Position numbers and translations under genes: made by a program
Shown: positions 7,778 through 16,577 of the stretch, in pieces
How the letters are laid out: each line of letters opens with the position of its first letter
Numbering within the stretch: the first letter of the stretch is position 1
Assembly (NCBI GenBank): GCA_964496475.1
Contig: CAZBZS010000023.1
Span: 1 to 33,554 of the forward strand
From: JASLPR01 sp964496475
Lineage (GTDB): Bacteria > Chloroflexota > UBA11872 > VXNJ01
DNA: 33,554 nt
Direction: 5' to 3'
The notes under the pieces: generated by a model
Database searches by the model: none
What the model was told of the DNA's origin: nothing
The model's input: the letters and a program-made list of their open reading frames with translations, nothing else

Positions 7778-10699
7778 TCAGCCGGCTTCGCTTCCAAATT
7801 TCATGGCCTCGTGAATTTTGATGCGCCGGAGCATCCAGACGGAGAAGGGGAGCATGGTGAGAACAACGGCGCCGAAGATTGTGAAGACGCGGGCGATATC
7901 GCCCCAGGCGATTTCGACGATGAATGCAGGGGTACCGGCGAACTGATCGACGCTGAGCTGGAGGAAGGGGATGAACAATGCGCTGGTGACGACTCCGAGG
8001 ACGGTGCCGAGAACGGTGCCGACAAGGATGAGGAAGCCGTTTTCGAAAATGAAGAGGGCGCTCATCTGGCAGACTGAAAGGCCCATCGCGCGGAGAATCC
8101 CGAATTCCTGAAGACGGCGGCGGAAGGAGAGAAAAGAATAGGTGAGGAAACCGAAAAGGGTGAGGACAGTGGATATCAGGAAGCCGACGGTGAGGATGCC
8201 GAAGGTGCCGATCTGGGTGGCGTCGCTGCGGACTTCGGAAAGTTCTCCGCTGAAGTCCACGGCGCTGACGACGTCGATGTCGAGGTCGCGGAGGCGGTTG
8301 GAGAGTTCGCCGGCGCTGCCGTCCGGTCCCAGGGTGGCGATGATGTCCCAGGGGCTTTCGCCGAAACTGCGGTGAATGTACTCGACGTTGGCGACCACGA
8401 AGGGACCGTCTTCGGGATAGTGGGTGGGGAAGGTGTCGATCCAGCCGGTGATGGTGAACTCGAGCACGTCCAGGCTGATGTTGAAACGCTGGCGTTCGCC
8501 GACACGCCGGAGTTCATCGGACAGGAAAAAGGGCCTGCCGATGTTGATGCGCAGGGGATCGCCGATGTTGAAGAGGAGCTGGTCCTGGAAGTAGGCCCTG
8601 TCGACGAGGATGGCGCGCTCATCCAGGGCGAGAGAGTTCATGAGCGCGTTCAGGGAACTGGGAGCGAAGTCGTCGCGCCACCAGACGGTGTTGGCGAAAG
8701 GGATGGGGTCGACGCCGAAGACGGTGATCTTTTCGGTACCGCCCTGGCCGGGCGGCTCAAAGTTGGCCTTGGCGTTCCAGAGGCGGGCGAGCTGCTGGAA
8801 TTCGGGCTCGCCGCCCTCGTCGAGGAGCTTGTAGTGATGCTCGGCGGGGGTGACTCGCCAGCGCTCACCATCGACCAGCCAGGTACCGGTTTCGGCGAAG
8901 AAGGCGTCCGCGCCGACCTTGAACAGGACTCGGTCGTTTATGTTGCGGTCGACGGTGGCTGCCATCGAGGCGCTGAGGGTACCGAGCGCGAAGGTGAGTA
9001 TGAATAGGAACACGAGCCGCGTGAATTGGCCGGGGCTTCGGCTTATCTGGCGCAGTCCCAGATAGACGCCGAAGCCATAGAACCGAGCGCCGACGGCGGC
9101 GATAACGGAGACGACGATAGGAAAGAAACGCAGGAAGACCAGCGTAACCGCGAAGATGAAAATTACGGGTGCGACGAGGGGAAGGGGATCGGAGAAGAGC
9201 TGACCCTCGGGCCCGAAAGAGAGTAGGGAGTCGCGACCGCGGATGGTGAAGTACCCGTAGACGGCGATGGCGAGCAGCAGAAAGTCGAGGAAGAAGCGCT
9301 GATAAGAAGGGCGGCGGGTGACGCGGGAGATCTCTTGCTTGTAGCCGACGATGGACTGGCGGGCGGCGGTGATGGCCGGTCCCAGGGTCGCGATGATGGA
9401 GAGGGCGACCGCGGCGGCGGCGAAGAGGTAGTGTTGGGCGGAGAGCGTGATACGCAAGTCTTCGCGATTGGTGAAGACCAAGAACGTGTAGGTTTTGCCG
9501 ATAACTTGCGCGACGTGAGTGGCCAGGAACGGACCGGCGATCATCGCGACCGCTCCGATCATGAGACCTTCGATGATGTAGACGCCAACAATCTGGGAGG
9601 CGCCGACCCCCCTGGACTTGAGCACGGCGATCTCGTTGCGCTGACGCTCTACTGCCATGCCGGATGACAGGCTGATGTAATAGAGCACGATGGCGACGAT
9701 CGGGGCCCCGAGAATGAAGAGGATGAGCTTCAGGAAGAAAAGTCTCTGGCTGAACTTGTGCAGGGTGTCTTCGGGAGAGACCACGAGCTTGGTGTCGGGC
9801 AGGATGTCGCTGGCGTTGACGCGCAGGGTGTAGAGATTGTCGATGATCTCTTGGTAATTACTGGCCCTGATGGCGTCAGCGTCTAAGTCGGAATACCATG
9901 AGGCCTCGTAAAAGATGCCCGGGAACCTGCGCACGAGCTCGCCGAGGTAGACGTCACGGTTTATGTACATGGAGCCGTCGTTGAAGGCGGTATCGGCGTT
10001 GTATATCCAGTAGGTGGAGCGGGGATCGGTGGGCAGGAAGCGGCCGACGACGGTGACCCCGATGGGGGTTTCAGCGTCGACGTCGGGATCCGGATCCCGG
10101 TAAAGCATTTTGAAACGATCGCCGACGACCAGGCCCAGCTCGTCAATGGCGGCGTCGGTCATCAAGACTTCGATCATCAGCATCTGCTCGCCAGAGACGT
10201 CGGATATTTGGACGACTTCGGATGTCGGCGCCCGGCCTTCGAGGATCTGGACGTTGTCCTGGATGCCCGGCGAGGTGAAGAAGACGCCGTAGCCAAGGCT
10301 ACGGCGAAGACCGCTGGTCGTATCTTCGCCGATGGGGAAGAGCGGCATCACCGCGGTTTGGAGGAAGCTGATCTGCCGAAGCTCGGGGAGCTCTAGCAAG
10401 GTGGGCAAGTACTGGGAAAAGAAAACGTCTGCTTCTTCGTACTGGGCCAGAGAGGTAGGGGGTACGCCGCGGTTGGGGCGGTCGAAATGCTGCAAGAGGA
10501 CGCTGCTGCGCGACTGAATGCGATTGACATTGGGCCTGGCCAGGTCGATCTTGAGCAGAAATTCGCTGATGCCGTCCGAATATAGGGGGATGGCGGTGAC
10601 AAAGGTGACGGTTATGAGAAGGCCTAGGGCCGTGCTGAGGCCAAGCAGGCCGTTATTCAGAAGCCGCCGGCAGGCGAAAGCCAGCAGGGGGTAGATCAC
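7778..10699 (-). CDS. Large FtsX/MacB-type ABC transporter permease (double FtsX module)
   Basis: About 973 residues from GTG 10699 (AGGA just upstream); an open frame extends 22 codons further to 10765, but those residues do not look like a membrane-protein start. The order is: one N-terminal membrane helix, a large extracytoplasmic domain of about 270 residues, then three to four helices with the FtsX pattern (E-R-Q-R-N-E-I-A-V-L-K-S-R-G-V-G). Several more helices follow, then a second extracytoplasmic domain of about 220 residues and three final helices containing R-R-R-L-Q-E-F-G-I-L-R-A-M-G-L. This is the duplicated layout of LolC/MacB-like and large Gram-positive-type permeases. Such proteins move lipids, lipoproteins or peptides, or act as mechanotransmitters, rather than importing sugars. 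No ATPase gene is next to it. Confidence 0.85.
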   Translation of the reverse strand: MIYPLLAFACRRLLNNGLLGLSTALGLLITVTFVTAIPLYSDGISEFLLKIDLARPNVNRIQSRSSVLLQHFDRPNRGVPPTSLAQYEEADVFFSQYLPTLLELPELRQISFLQTAVMPLFPIGEDTTSGLRRSLGYGVFFTSPGIQDNVQILEGRAPTSEVVQISDVSGEQMLMIEVLMTDAAIDELGLVVGDRFKMLYRDPDPDVDAETPIGVTVVGRFLPTDPRSTYWIYNADTAFNDGSMYINRDVYLGELVRRFPGIFYEASWYSDLDADAIRASNYQEIIDNLYTLRVNASDILPDTKLVVSPEDTLHKFSQRLFFLKLILFILGAPIVAIVLYYISLSSGMAVERQRNEIAVLKSRGVGASQIVGVYIIEGLMIGAVAMIAGPFLATHVAQVIGKTYTFLVFTNREDLRITLSAQHYLFAAAAVALSIIATLGPAITAARQSIVGYKQEISRVTRRPSYQRFFLDFLLLAIAVYGYFTIRGRDSLLSFGPEGQLFSDPLPLVAPVIFIFAVTLVFLRFFPIVVSVIAAVGARFYGFGVYLGLRQISRSPGQFTRLVFLFILTFALGTLSASMAATVDRNINDRVLFKVGADAFFAETGTWLVDGERWRVTPAEHHYKLLDEGGEPEFQQLARLWNAKANFEPPGQGGTEKITVFGVDPIPFANTVWWRDDFAPSSLNALMNSLALDERAILVDRAYFQDQLLFNIGDPLRINIGRPFFLSDELRRVGERQRFNISLDVLEFTITGWIDTFPTHYPEDGPFVVANVEYIHRSFGESPWDIIATLGPDGSAGELSNRLRDLDIDVVSAVDFSGELSEVRSDATQIGTFGILTVGFLISTVLTLFGFLTYSFLSFRRRLQEFGILRAMGLSVCQMSALFIFENGFLILVGTVLGTVLGVVTSALFIPFLQLSVDQFAGTPAFIVEIAWGDIARVFTIFGAVVLTMLPFSVWMLRRIKIHEAMKFGSEAG

Positions 10700-10765
10700 G
10701 TGGTCCTGGTCACGGTGTGGGGCTGCCGGAGTGAAGGATCGCGCGCCCGGCCATTCCTGACCCAA

Positions 10766-11371
10766 GAATTATGGGAATCATATTGTGGAGTCATTCGATC
10801 AAAGGCGGCCGCTCCCGGACGACTATGGCGATAGGGGACAGAACCCGGGGGTACGTCACTTGCCGAGCCCGGCCAAGCTGATTCCATCCGATTCACGATT
10901 GTAAGTTTCCCGCGGCCTGCTCTGACATCGCTTGATCGAAATCTTGCCAGAACAGCTGTTGCCCCGGAGAACTCGATCGCAAAGATTGGGAAGCCGCCCG
11001 ATTCAATCCTGCACGGCTCCGGCCTTTTCTAGGCACCTCCACTCCGCGGTCCATTCAGTCACACCAAACTGTGACCGTTAGGCAGCGACGCGTTTCCTGC
11101 CGGCCTCTCGCTCCGCCCGGGTCACCGCGATCAACTCCAAGCGTCGGCAGATTCATGGTGCTACCGGAAGCCCGGTTATGCTCTTTGTCCGGATCAAGAT
11201 GGAATTAGAGTGGTTGACGATCCAAAATAGCGCCGCACTGCTACGCCGCTGTCTGCGGTAACAGCATTCGGGACTATTCTTGAACCGCGGTGTTGGGCCG
11301 GCGCGGTCAGGGCCGAGTGCTTCGATCGAGTCCCCATCTCGGACAGATGGCACCTAGAAGGAGCCAGAGAA
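10766..11371. other. Intergenic region, no gene seen
   Basis: About 600 bases between the divergent permease and lactonase genes. Short open frames on both strands show no recognisable domain, and no tRNA or convincing hairpin was found. It must hold the promoters of both flanking genes. GAAGGAG ends about 9 bases before the lactonase ATG. Confidence 0.5.
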
Positions 11372-12439
11372 ATGGCCGAAAAACTCACGCTGTTTGTTGG
11401 GACCTACACAAGGCTAGGCTCGCTGGGGATTTACACCTGCCAGATGGATGCCAAGACCGGAAAGGTCGAGCAGCTCGCGGTGATGGGGGGTATTGAAGAT
11501 CCGTCATTTCTGACCATCGATCCCCCCGGTGATCACCTATATGCAGTCACTGAGACCGCGAATAGCGAGGGCGAAGGCGTGGTCTATGCGTATTCAATTA
11601 ATGGAGACGGATCATTGAGCCTCTTGAATCAACGGTTCACAGGCGGCGCGGATCCGTGTCACCTAGCTGTTGACGCGACCGACTCATACGTCATCGTGGC
11701 GAATTATATTGGTGGCAGTGTGTGCATGCTTCCGATCAGTCCGGACGGTCGCCTTGGAAGGAAGTGTGACTTTATTCAACATGAGGGTTCTTCGGTAAAC
11801 GTCGAACGGCAGAGGGAAGCCCATGCGCATTCCGTGACGATTGATCACACCAATTCATGGGCTTATGTTTGCGATCTGGGGATGGACAGAATTCTTGTCT
11901 ACCGCATCAATCATGAAGATCAACGTCTTGAGGCGGAGGTCGCTCTGACGGTGCAAGCGGAATCCGGACAAGGACCACGACATTTTGATATTCATCCCTC
12001 CGGCCAATACTGCTACGCGATCAACGAACTAGGTTCAACCGTATCGGTGTATGACCACGATCACCGATCCGGGCAAATGACCAGTAAGCAACTGATCTCA
12101 ACACTCCCTGATGGCTGGGAAGGGCTAAAAAGCACGGCTGATATTCATGTATCCCCCAATGGACGCTTCCTGTACGGATCGAATAGAGGGCACCATTCGA
12201 TTGCGATGTTCGCAATCGACCCGGGATCCGGCGAACTGACTCTGATTGGTTGCGAACCGACTCGAGGGAAAACCCCGAGGAATTTCGCGCTAGCCCCGGG
12301 CGGCAGGTTTATTCTTGCAGCAAACCAGGATTCCGGGGACATAGTGACGTTTGCGGTGGACGAAGAATCAGGTCGGCTCGAGTTCACGGGCAATCAGCTC
12401 GCAATCCCGGCGCCAGTCTGTATCAAGTTCAATTCGTAA
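11372..12439 (+). CDS. Beta-propeller lactonase family protein (6-phosphogluconolactonase type, PF10282)
   Basis: 355 residues, typical length for the seven-bladed propeller lactonases represented by E. coli YbhE/Pgl. Family features recur through the protein: F-V-G-T-Y-T near the start, blade repeats such as P-S-F-L-T-I-D-P and D-P-C-H-L-A-V-D, A-H-A-H-S-V near 145, G-Q-G-P-R-H-F near 200, and T-P-R-N-F-A-L-A-P-G-G-R near the end. No signal peptide is visible. It may hydrolyse a phosphogluconolactone or another aldonolactone; in this neighbourhood the latter is plausible. Start ATG 11372 has AAGGAG 9 bases upstream. Base usage looks somewhat richer in A+T than its neighbours. Confidence 0.88.
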   Translation: MAEKLTLFVGTYTRLGSLGIYTCQMDAKTGKVEQLAVMGGIEDPSFLTIDPPGDHLYAVTETANSEGEGVVYAYSINGDGSLSLLNQRFTGGADPCHLAVDATDSYVIVANYIGGSVCMLPISPDGRLGRKCDFIQHEGSSVNVERQREAHAHSVTIDHTNSWAYVCDLGMDRILVYRINHEDQRLEAEVALTVQAESGQGPRHFDIHPSGQYCYAINELGSTVSVYDHDHRSGQMTSKQLISTLPDGWEGLKSTADIHVSPNGRFLYGSNRGHHSIAMFAIDPGSGELTLIGCEPTRGKTPRNFALAPGGRFILAANQDSGDIVTFAVDEESGRLEFTGNQLAIPAPVCIKFNS

Positions 12440-12455
12440 AGCTGTCTGGCTGAAA

Positions 12456-12478
12456 CGGGACCCATATTATTGGTGTCC
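12456..12478. terminator. Possible bidirectional terminator hairpin
   Basis: In the 70-base gap between two convergent genes (the lactonase, plus, and the cupin, minus), GGACCCA at 12458-12464 can pair with TGGTGTCC at 12471-12478. This gives a 7-bp stem with one bulged base and a 6-base loop. There is no long U tract on either side. The location favours a terminator, but the structure alone is weak. Confidence 0.3.
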
Positions 12479-12509
12479 GGGTAGGAGCTTCCTTCTTCTT
12501 GTTTCACGC

Positions 12510-13139
12510 CTATTCATCCGCGAATAGGAGGGTTAGCTCGTTCCAAGCCAGCTCGAGTTCGCGCAGGCATCTGAACGTCGAGTACATGGCAGCCCACATT
12601 TCATCCACCGCGGCTTTCGCCGTATCCCGATCACCAGCAGCGAGCGCCTGCTTCACACAAGCCACGCCTTCTGTATGGGCAGTCGCGTTCTCAATAGCAC
12701 TGCGGCCGAGTGCCTCGGCAGCAGCCGCGCTGACGTTAGCCTTCTCCTCAGCGGTGCCGAAAGAGGAATTGTGGCCCCGTAAAGTCGTCCCATAGCGTGG
12801 GCTCAGCTTGTTGCCATCCGTGTCCCACCACGTATGCGTGGGTTCAATGTGCGGCGTGACTGAGAGATACATGATCATCGGCTCGTCGCCCACACAGGTG
12901 ACTATGTGCGATTCGTCTACAGCTGCGAAGCACATCTGCCCCGGTCCCAAGATTTCCTTGTGTCCTTCTATTTCGAACTCCGCCTGGCCCTGGAGCACCA
13001 GAAACACCTCTTGGCCCAAGTCATGGGTATGCGCGGGCCCCACCTGACCAGGTTCCAGCCGCATGAACCTGGCGCGTATCTCCGGCTCGATGATGACGTT
13101 GCGGATGTCCTTGCGGAAATCGAAGACCTCAAAACCCAT
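12510..13139 (-). CDS. Cupin-domain protein with helical C-terminal extension
   Basis: 209 residues from ATG 13139, which has AAGGA about 8 bases upstream; the open frame continues further up but without family sequence. Residues 20-100 form one small cupin barrel with the metal ligands in place: H37 and H39 in H-T-H-D-L-G-Q-E-V-F (E44) and H78 in D-E-S-H-I-V. Residues 120-209 are Ala/Glu-rich and predicted helical, not part of a standard single cupin. Stand-alone cupins of this kind act as isomerases, dioxygenases or small-molecule sensors; no specific function can be assigned. It is divergent from the LarA-like gene. Confidence 0.8.
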   Translation of the reverse strand: MGFEVFDFRKDIRNVIIEPEIRARFMRLEPGQVGPAHTHDLGQEVFLVLQGQAEFEIEGHKEILGPGQMCFAAVDESHIVTCVGDEPMIMYLSVTPHIEPTHTWWDTDGNKLSPRYGTTLRGHNSSFGTAEEKANVSAAAAEALGRSAIENATAHTEGVACVKQALAAGDRDTAKAAVDEMWAAMYSTFRCLRELELAWNELTLLFADE

Positions 13140-13651
13140 GTCAAATTCCTTTGCTGACGTTCCGGCACGGTGTCGCGAGCGATCCCCGGCGGTCGAGGAC
13201 CTGCTCTCGCACTCTGAATGTCCGGCTGCCGCTCGCGGATTGGCCACCGGTAACGCGACCTCAACGACCGGGGGGAACCCCCGCTTTCGAGGTAGTTCAG
13301 GATCCCACAAGCGCCCGGTGTCGTCGCTACGCTAGCGGACCGGGGCCATGCTACAGGCGCCGGGGCGGCACGTCGAACCCGCCGCTCGCGGTGACCGCCC
13401 GCGAGGGAACCACGGGCGTGTCATCGCGATGGACAGTCCCCTGGCGGTAGCCGGTGACGGGCGGGCGTGACATCGACGGCGGACCGCGGCGAAACGGCCT
13501 CCCCATCCATCGCAAGGGCATGTAGAATTCCAACATCCGGAGGCGTTCGCGTCTCCTCTCGGCCCCGGCGGATCGACTCGTGCATAGAGATTCGGACCCG
13601 TTCCGGGCCGGTACGCGCGCGGCGCCGGGACACCGCAAGGAAATTCATCAA
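13140..13651. other. Divergent intergenic region, no gene seen
   Basis: About 510 bases between the cupin (minus) and LarA-like (plus) genes. The region is very GC-rich, so many open frames exist, but they overlap each other and none shows a domain or a ribosome site. It should contain both promoters. The LarA-like frame stays open back to 13580, but AAGGA at 13637-13641 points to the ATG at 13652. Confidence 0.5.
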
Positions 13652-14968
13652 ATGGCGACGATGACGGCAGCGACAAAGTCCTACACGATCCAGTACGGCG
13701 ACGGAAAACGGGTGCTGGAGATTCCCGCGCAGAACGTCCGCGCCGAGATTCATATGACTGATTTTCCTGCCCTCACTGATTTACCTGCGGCGATCATCGA
13801 TGTGCTGGAGCATCCCATTGGTTGCGCCCCGCTCTCGGAGCGGGTGAAGGCCGGGGACAGCGTAGCGATCATGACCGGTGACCGCATCACCGACAAGATG
13901 CTCGGGGTGCGGGACGGCATCGGGTTTGTCCTGCTCGACCATCTGAACGAGCTCGGCATTCCGGACGAGGACATAACCCTGGTTTACGCCGGCGGCATGC
14001 ACGGGAACACGCTCGTTAACGACCACCTCGGCGAGGAGCTGATGGGCCGGGTGAGGACTATCATCCACGACCCGGCCGATGATAGCAGCCTGACTTACTG
14101 CGGAGTGACGCCGCGCGGGACACCGCTCTGGATTAACACGGTAGTGGCGGAAGCGGACTTCTCACTCGGGATCGGCGAGATCAGCCCGACGGTGCATGGC
14201 GGCTGGTGCGGCGGCGGCAAGATCATGCTTCCCGGTGTGGCCGGGCAATTGTCCATAGAACAAAACCACGCGATGGTCCTGTGGCCCAATAGCAGCTTCC
14301 TGCTGCTGGAAGGCAACCAGATGCGCATGGACATGGAAGACGCCGCCGAGATGGCGGGTCTGAAGATGAAGCTGGATGTGCTCGTGAACAGCAAGGCGGA
14401 GGTCGTCGACGTCTATGCCGGCGATTTCCGGCAGGAGCATCGCGCCGCGATGTCGAAAGCGCGCGAGATCTGGACGACCAGAATGGACCCGACCGACATC
14501 GCCATCACCTTCCCGAGCGAAGGGCGGGAACGGGCGCTCGGGTCATCGTTGTTCTGCTCGTTGGAGGCCTCGCAGTACGCGACGGTGGAATCAGGAATCG
14601 TGATCCTGGTACTCTCGGCCGTCGATGGTTGGAGCGCCGACGGGCCGACCGGACAGCACGCGAGCGCCCCGGAGGGCATGCACCGTAGCCTGGAAGAACT
14701 TGCGCGCATGCTGGTTCGCCGGGACGAAGATGTCCGCGGTATTTCGATTATGTATCTGGCCAAGAAAGCGCTCGCAAGCCGCCGCGTATTTCTGGTGTCG
14801 GAAGGAATATCTGAGGACGAAGCGTTGGCTTACGGATTTGACTTCTCGACAATATCATTCGAGGAGGCGCTCCAAAAGGCGTTCGTCGAGCTGGGCCAGG
14901 ACGCTACTATTTCTACGAACATCCAGCACGGCATAGGCTGGAGGACGGCTCCGTGGGTGGAGGGTTAG
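13652..14968 (+). CDS. LarA-like (DUF2088) nickel-pincer racemase family protein
   Basis: 438 residues. The N-terminal half follows the LarA (lactate racemase) plan: a ligand-binding G-D-R-I-T at 76-80, G-I-P-D-E-D-I-T at 102-109, G-G-M-H-G with H117 (LarA H108), I-H-D-P at 138-141, and G-G-G-K-I-M-L-P-G with K190, equivalent to the lysine that carries the nickel-pincer nucleotide. H206 matches LarA H200. The position of LarA catalytic H174 appears to be T180, with a histidine at 182 instead. The family includes racemases and epimerases of several 2-hydroxy acids. No larB, larC or larE cofactor genes are in the window. Cytoplasmic; likely monocistronic. Confidence 0.85.
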   Translation: MATMTAATKSYTIQYGDGKRVLEIPAQNVRAEIHMTDFPALTDLPAAIIDVLEHPIGCAPLSERVKAGDSVAIMTGDRITDKMLGVRDGIGFVLLDHLNELGIPDEDITLVYAGGMHGNTLVNDHLGEELMGRVRTIIHDPADDSSLTYCGVTPRGTPLWINTVVAEADFSLGIGEISPTVHGGWCGGGKIMLPGVAGQLSIEQNHAMVLWPNSSFLLLEGNQMRMDMEDAAEMAGLKMKLDVLVNSKAEVVDVYAGDFRQEHRAAMSKAREIWTTRMDPTDIAITFPSEGRERALGSSLFCSLEASQYATVESGIVILVLSAVDGWSADGPTGQHASAPEGMHRSLEELARMLVRRDEDVRGISIMYLAKKALASRRVFLVSEGISEDEALAYGFDFSTISFEEALQKAFVELGQDATISTNIQHGIGWRTAPWVEG

Positions 14969-15128
14969 CCACCGCTCGATACGCAGGGTTCTTTCCGCTG
15001 GCGGTCTCGGCTCCGGGGATTCGTCAGGGCTGCTCCGGTAGAACGAGTCCAGAAGTAATCGGCCACGCTTGCTATGCTCGGGCCGGCGGAATACTAGCCC
15101 GCCGATCGGAACTAAGCCACCGGGCGGC

Positions 15129-15746
15129 TCATCCGGTTTTCTTGAACTTCACGATCTTCCACGGCTGAACGTTTTGCTTCTGACACGCTTCCGTGCCGGC
15201 AACGTTAGTGGAACTGGCACCGCTTGTGGAAGCAGCCAGATCGCAGGTGGTTCGCAGGAAGGTGACGCTTAGCTCAACAGCCCTCCCGGGACCGGATATT
15301 GAAACAGCGAACACCGCCTGCCGGATCATTTCGTCGAATTCCTGCATTTCCGCCGTGAACGTGTCATCGGGACCCACGTCGATTTCCAGATAACTGGCGA
15401 TGCCCGCATGCATGGATCCCGAGCCGTCCTCGCTGAGTTTCGCTTGCCGGCTCTTGGGCAAGTGGTCCCAGGCGGCCTGCGCCTCTGGTCCGCTGGGATC
15501 GGCCGACGGTGCGCTGGCGATGAGGTTTTGGAAGAAGTGATCCGCCCCGGCCTGGGCCTCGCCCCTCGAACCGGTGGGCTGACCGGACGTCACTTGCTCT
15601 GACGCCGCCGCTTCAGCCGCCACAGGGTCAGAGGCGGCCGAATCGGTCTCAGTGGCCGCGGCTTCTCCGCACGCAGCAACGAACAGGGCCAATCCAAGGA
15701 TCAGGATTGCTTGTTTGACGATTCGGAAACTCGTGAACGCTTTCAT
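15129..15746 (-). CDS. Lipoprotein C, member of the local five-paralogue family
   Basis: 205 residues from ATG 15746. It has a basic leader (two Lys and an Arg), a hydrophobic core, and lipobox V-A-A-C (cysteine 26). A linker of about 35 residues rich in Ala, Ser, Glu and Gly follows. The domain begins H-F-F-Q-N-L-I-A-S-A-P and includes G-P-E-A-Q-A-A-W-D-H-L-P-K-S-R-Q, which lipoprotein B also has. It ends with R-T-T-C, a second cysteine in A-C-Q-K-Q-N-V, and Q-P-W-K-I-V-K-F. It lies 108 bases downstream of lipoprotein D on the same strand, at the end of the sugar ABC cluster, and may be co-transcribed with it. Function unknown. Confidence 0.8.
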   Translation of the reverse strand: MKAFTSFRIVKQAILILGLALFVAACGEAAATETDSAASDPVAAEAAASEQVTSGQPTGSRGEAQAGADHFFQNLIASAPSADPSGPEAQAAWDHLPKSRQAKLSEDGSGSMHAGIASYLEIDVGPDDTFTAEMQEFDEMIRQAVFAVSISGPGRAVELSVTFLRTTCDLAASTSGASSTNVAGTEACQKQNVQPWKIVKFKKTG

Positions 15747-15854
15747 CCCGCACGATTATCCTGCATAAGCGCTTCGGCTGCCAGTACCACGGTTGAAAGG
15801 CCGCACCCGTTCCGGGGCCACGCGGGCGGGTGCGGGTCCGAACACCGCGCTGCC

Positions 15855-16442
15855 TCAGCGCGGTGTCACGCGAACAATTTTCCAGAGGACCACATTTTCA
15901 TCCTCACAGGCTTCGACGCTACCTTCGCTTCCGTGGACGCCGCCCATGGCCGTACAGTTGATCCGTTCCAACTCGATTACTCGAGTCAGCTTCGTCCCGT
16001 CGGCATAGCCAAATTCCACGTCGAATGACGCTGTGCGCAGGAGTGGATCCTCCGTCACTCCGAGAACCACAAATCCTTCAGGTTCTTCCCCGGAGAGTTC
16101 CATAATGGACTGCAGCCGCTTGTTGGTTGATTCGCCAACGGATCTAATCGCCTTTGATTTCAAACTATTGGATATCGAGTCCCAGACGAGATCGAACCGC
16201 GCACCGTCGGGGCCGTCAAAGCTCTGCACGTATCCCGCTAGGACGTTGCTCAGAATGACCGACGGGTTGTCCTTAGCCTGCGGCCGAATCGACGGGTCGG
16301 CCGCAGAGCCGGAATTTACGCCGTCCGCCAATGGGACGTCTGCGTCAGCTGCGGATCGATTTTCACCGCCGCCGCAGGCTGCAAACAAGAGCAGAAGTAC
16401 GAAAAACACGCTGGTGGGGAGGACAATCTTTACACGTGGCAA
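15855..16442 (-). CDS. Lipoprotein D, member of the local five-paralogue family
   Basis: 195 residues from TTG 16442, the only standard start in the open frame. Its leader has R and K, a strong hydrophobic core, and lipobox F-A-A-C (cysteine 23). The domain is the most divergent of the five at its N-terminal end but keeps the helix L-A-G-Y-V-Q-S-F, a W-D-S-I-S-N-S-L-K-S-K segment, and the C-terminal module: E-L-E-R-I-N-C, second cysteine in A-C-E-D-E-N-V, then L-W-K-I-V-R-V. The usual Pro before Trp is Leu here. It follows the second MalG-type permease by about 135 bases and precedes lipoprotein C. Function unknown. Confidence 0.77.
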   Translation of the reverse strand: MPRVKIVLPTSVFFVLLLLFAACGGGENRSAADADVPLADGVNSGSAADPSIRPQAKDNPSVILSNVLAGYVQSFDGPDGARFDLVWDSISNSLKSKAIRSVGESTNKRLQSIMELSGEEPEGFVVLGVTEDPLLRTASFDVEFGYADGTKLTRVIELERINCTAMGGVHGSEGSVEACEDENVVLWKIVRVTPR

Positions 16443-16577
16443 GAGCGGCCAGCCTACATATTGCGATCCGACTCCGATCCTACATCGGATTATGACACCT
16501 GGATTTGGGGTGCGGCCTTTCCCGCCGTCTTAAACGCGGAGTACGGGGGGCGGGCGAGTCCACACTTCTGGCAGGCG

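Noticed and set aside
13351..13638. 95-codon minus-strand frame upstream of the LarA-like gene
   Set aside because: Arg/Pro-rich composition typical of chance frames in GC-rich DNA; overlaps several equally long frames.
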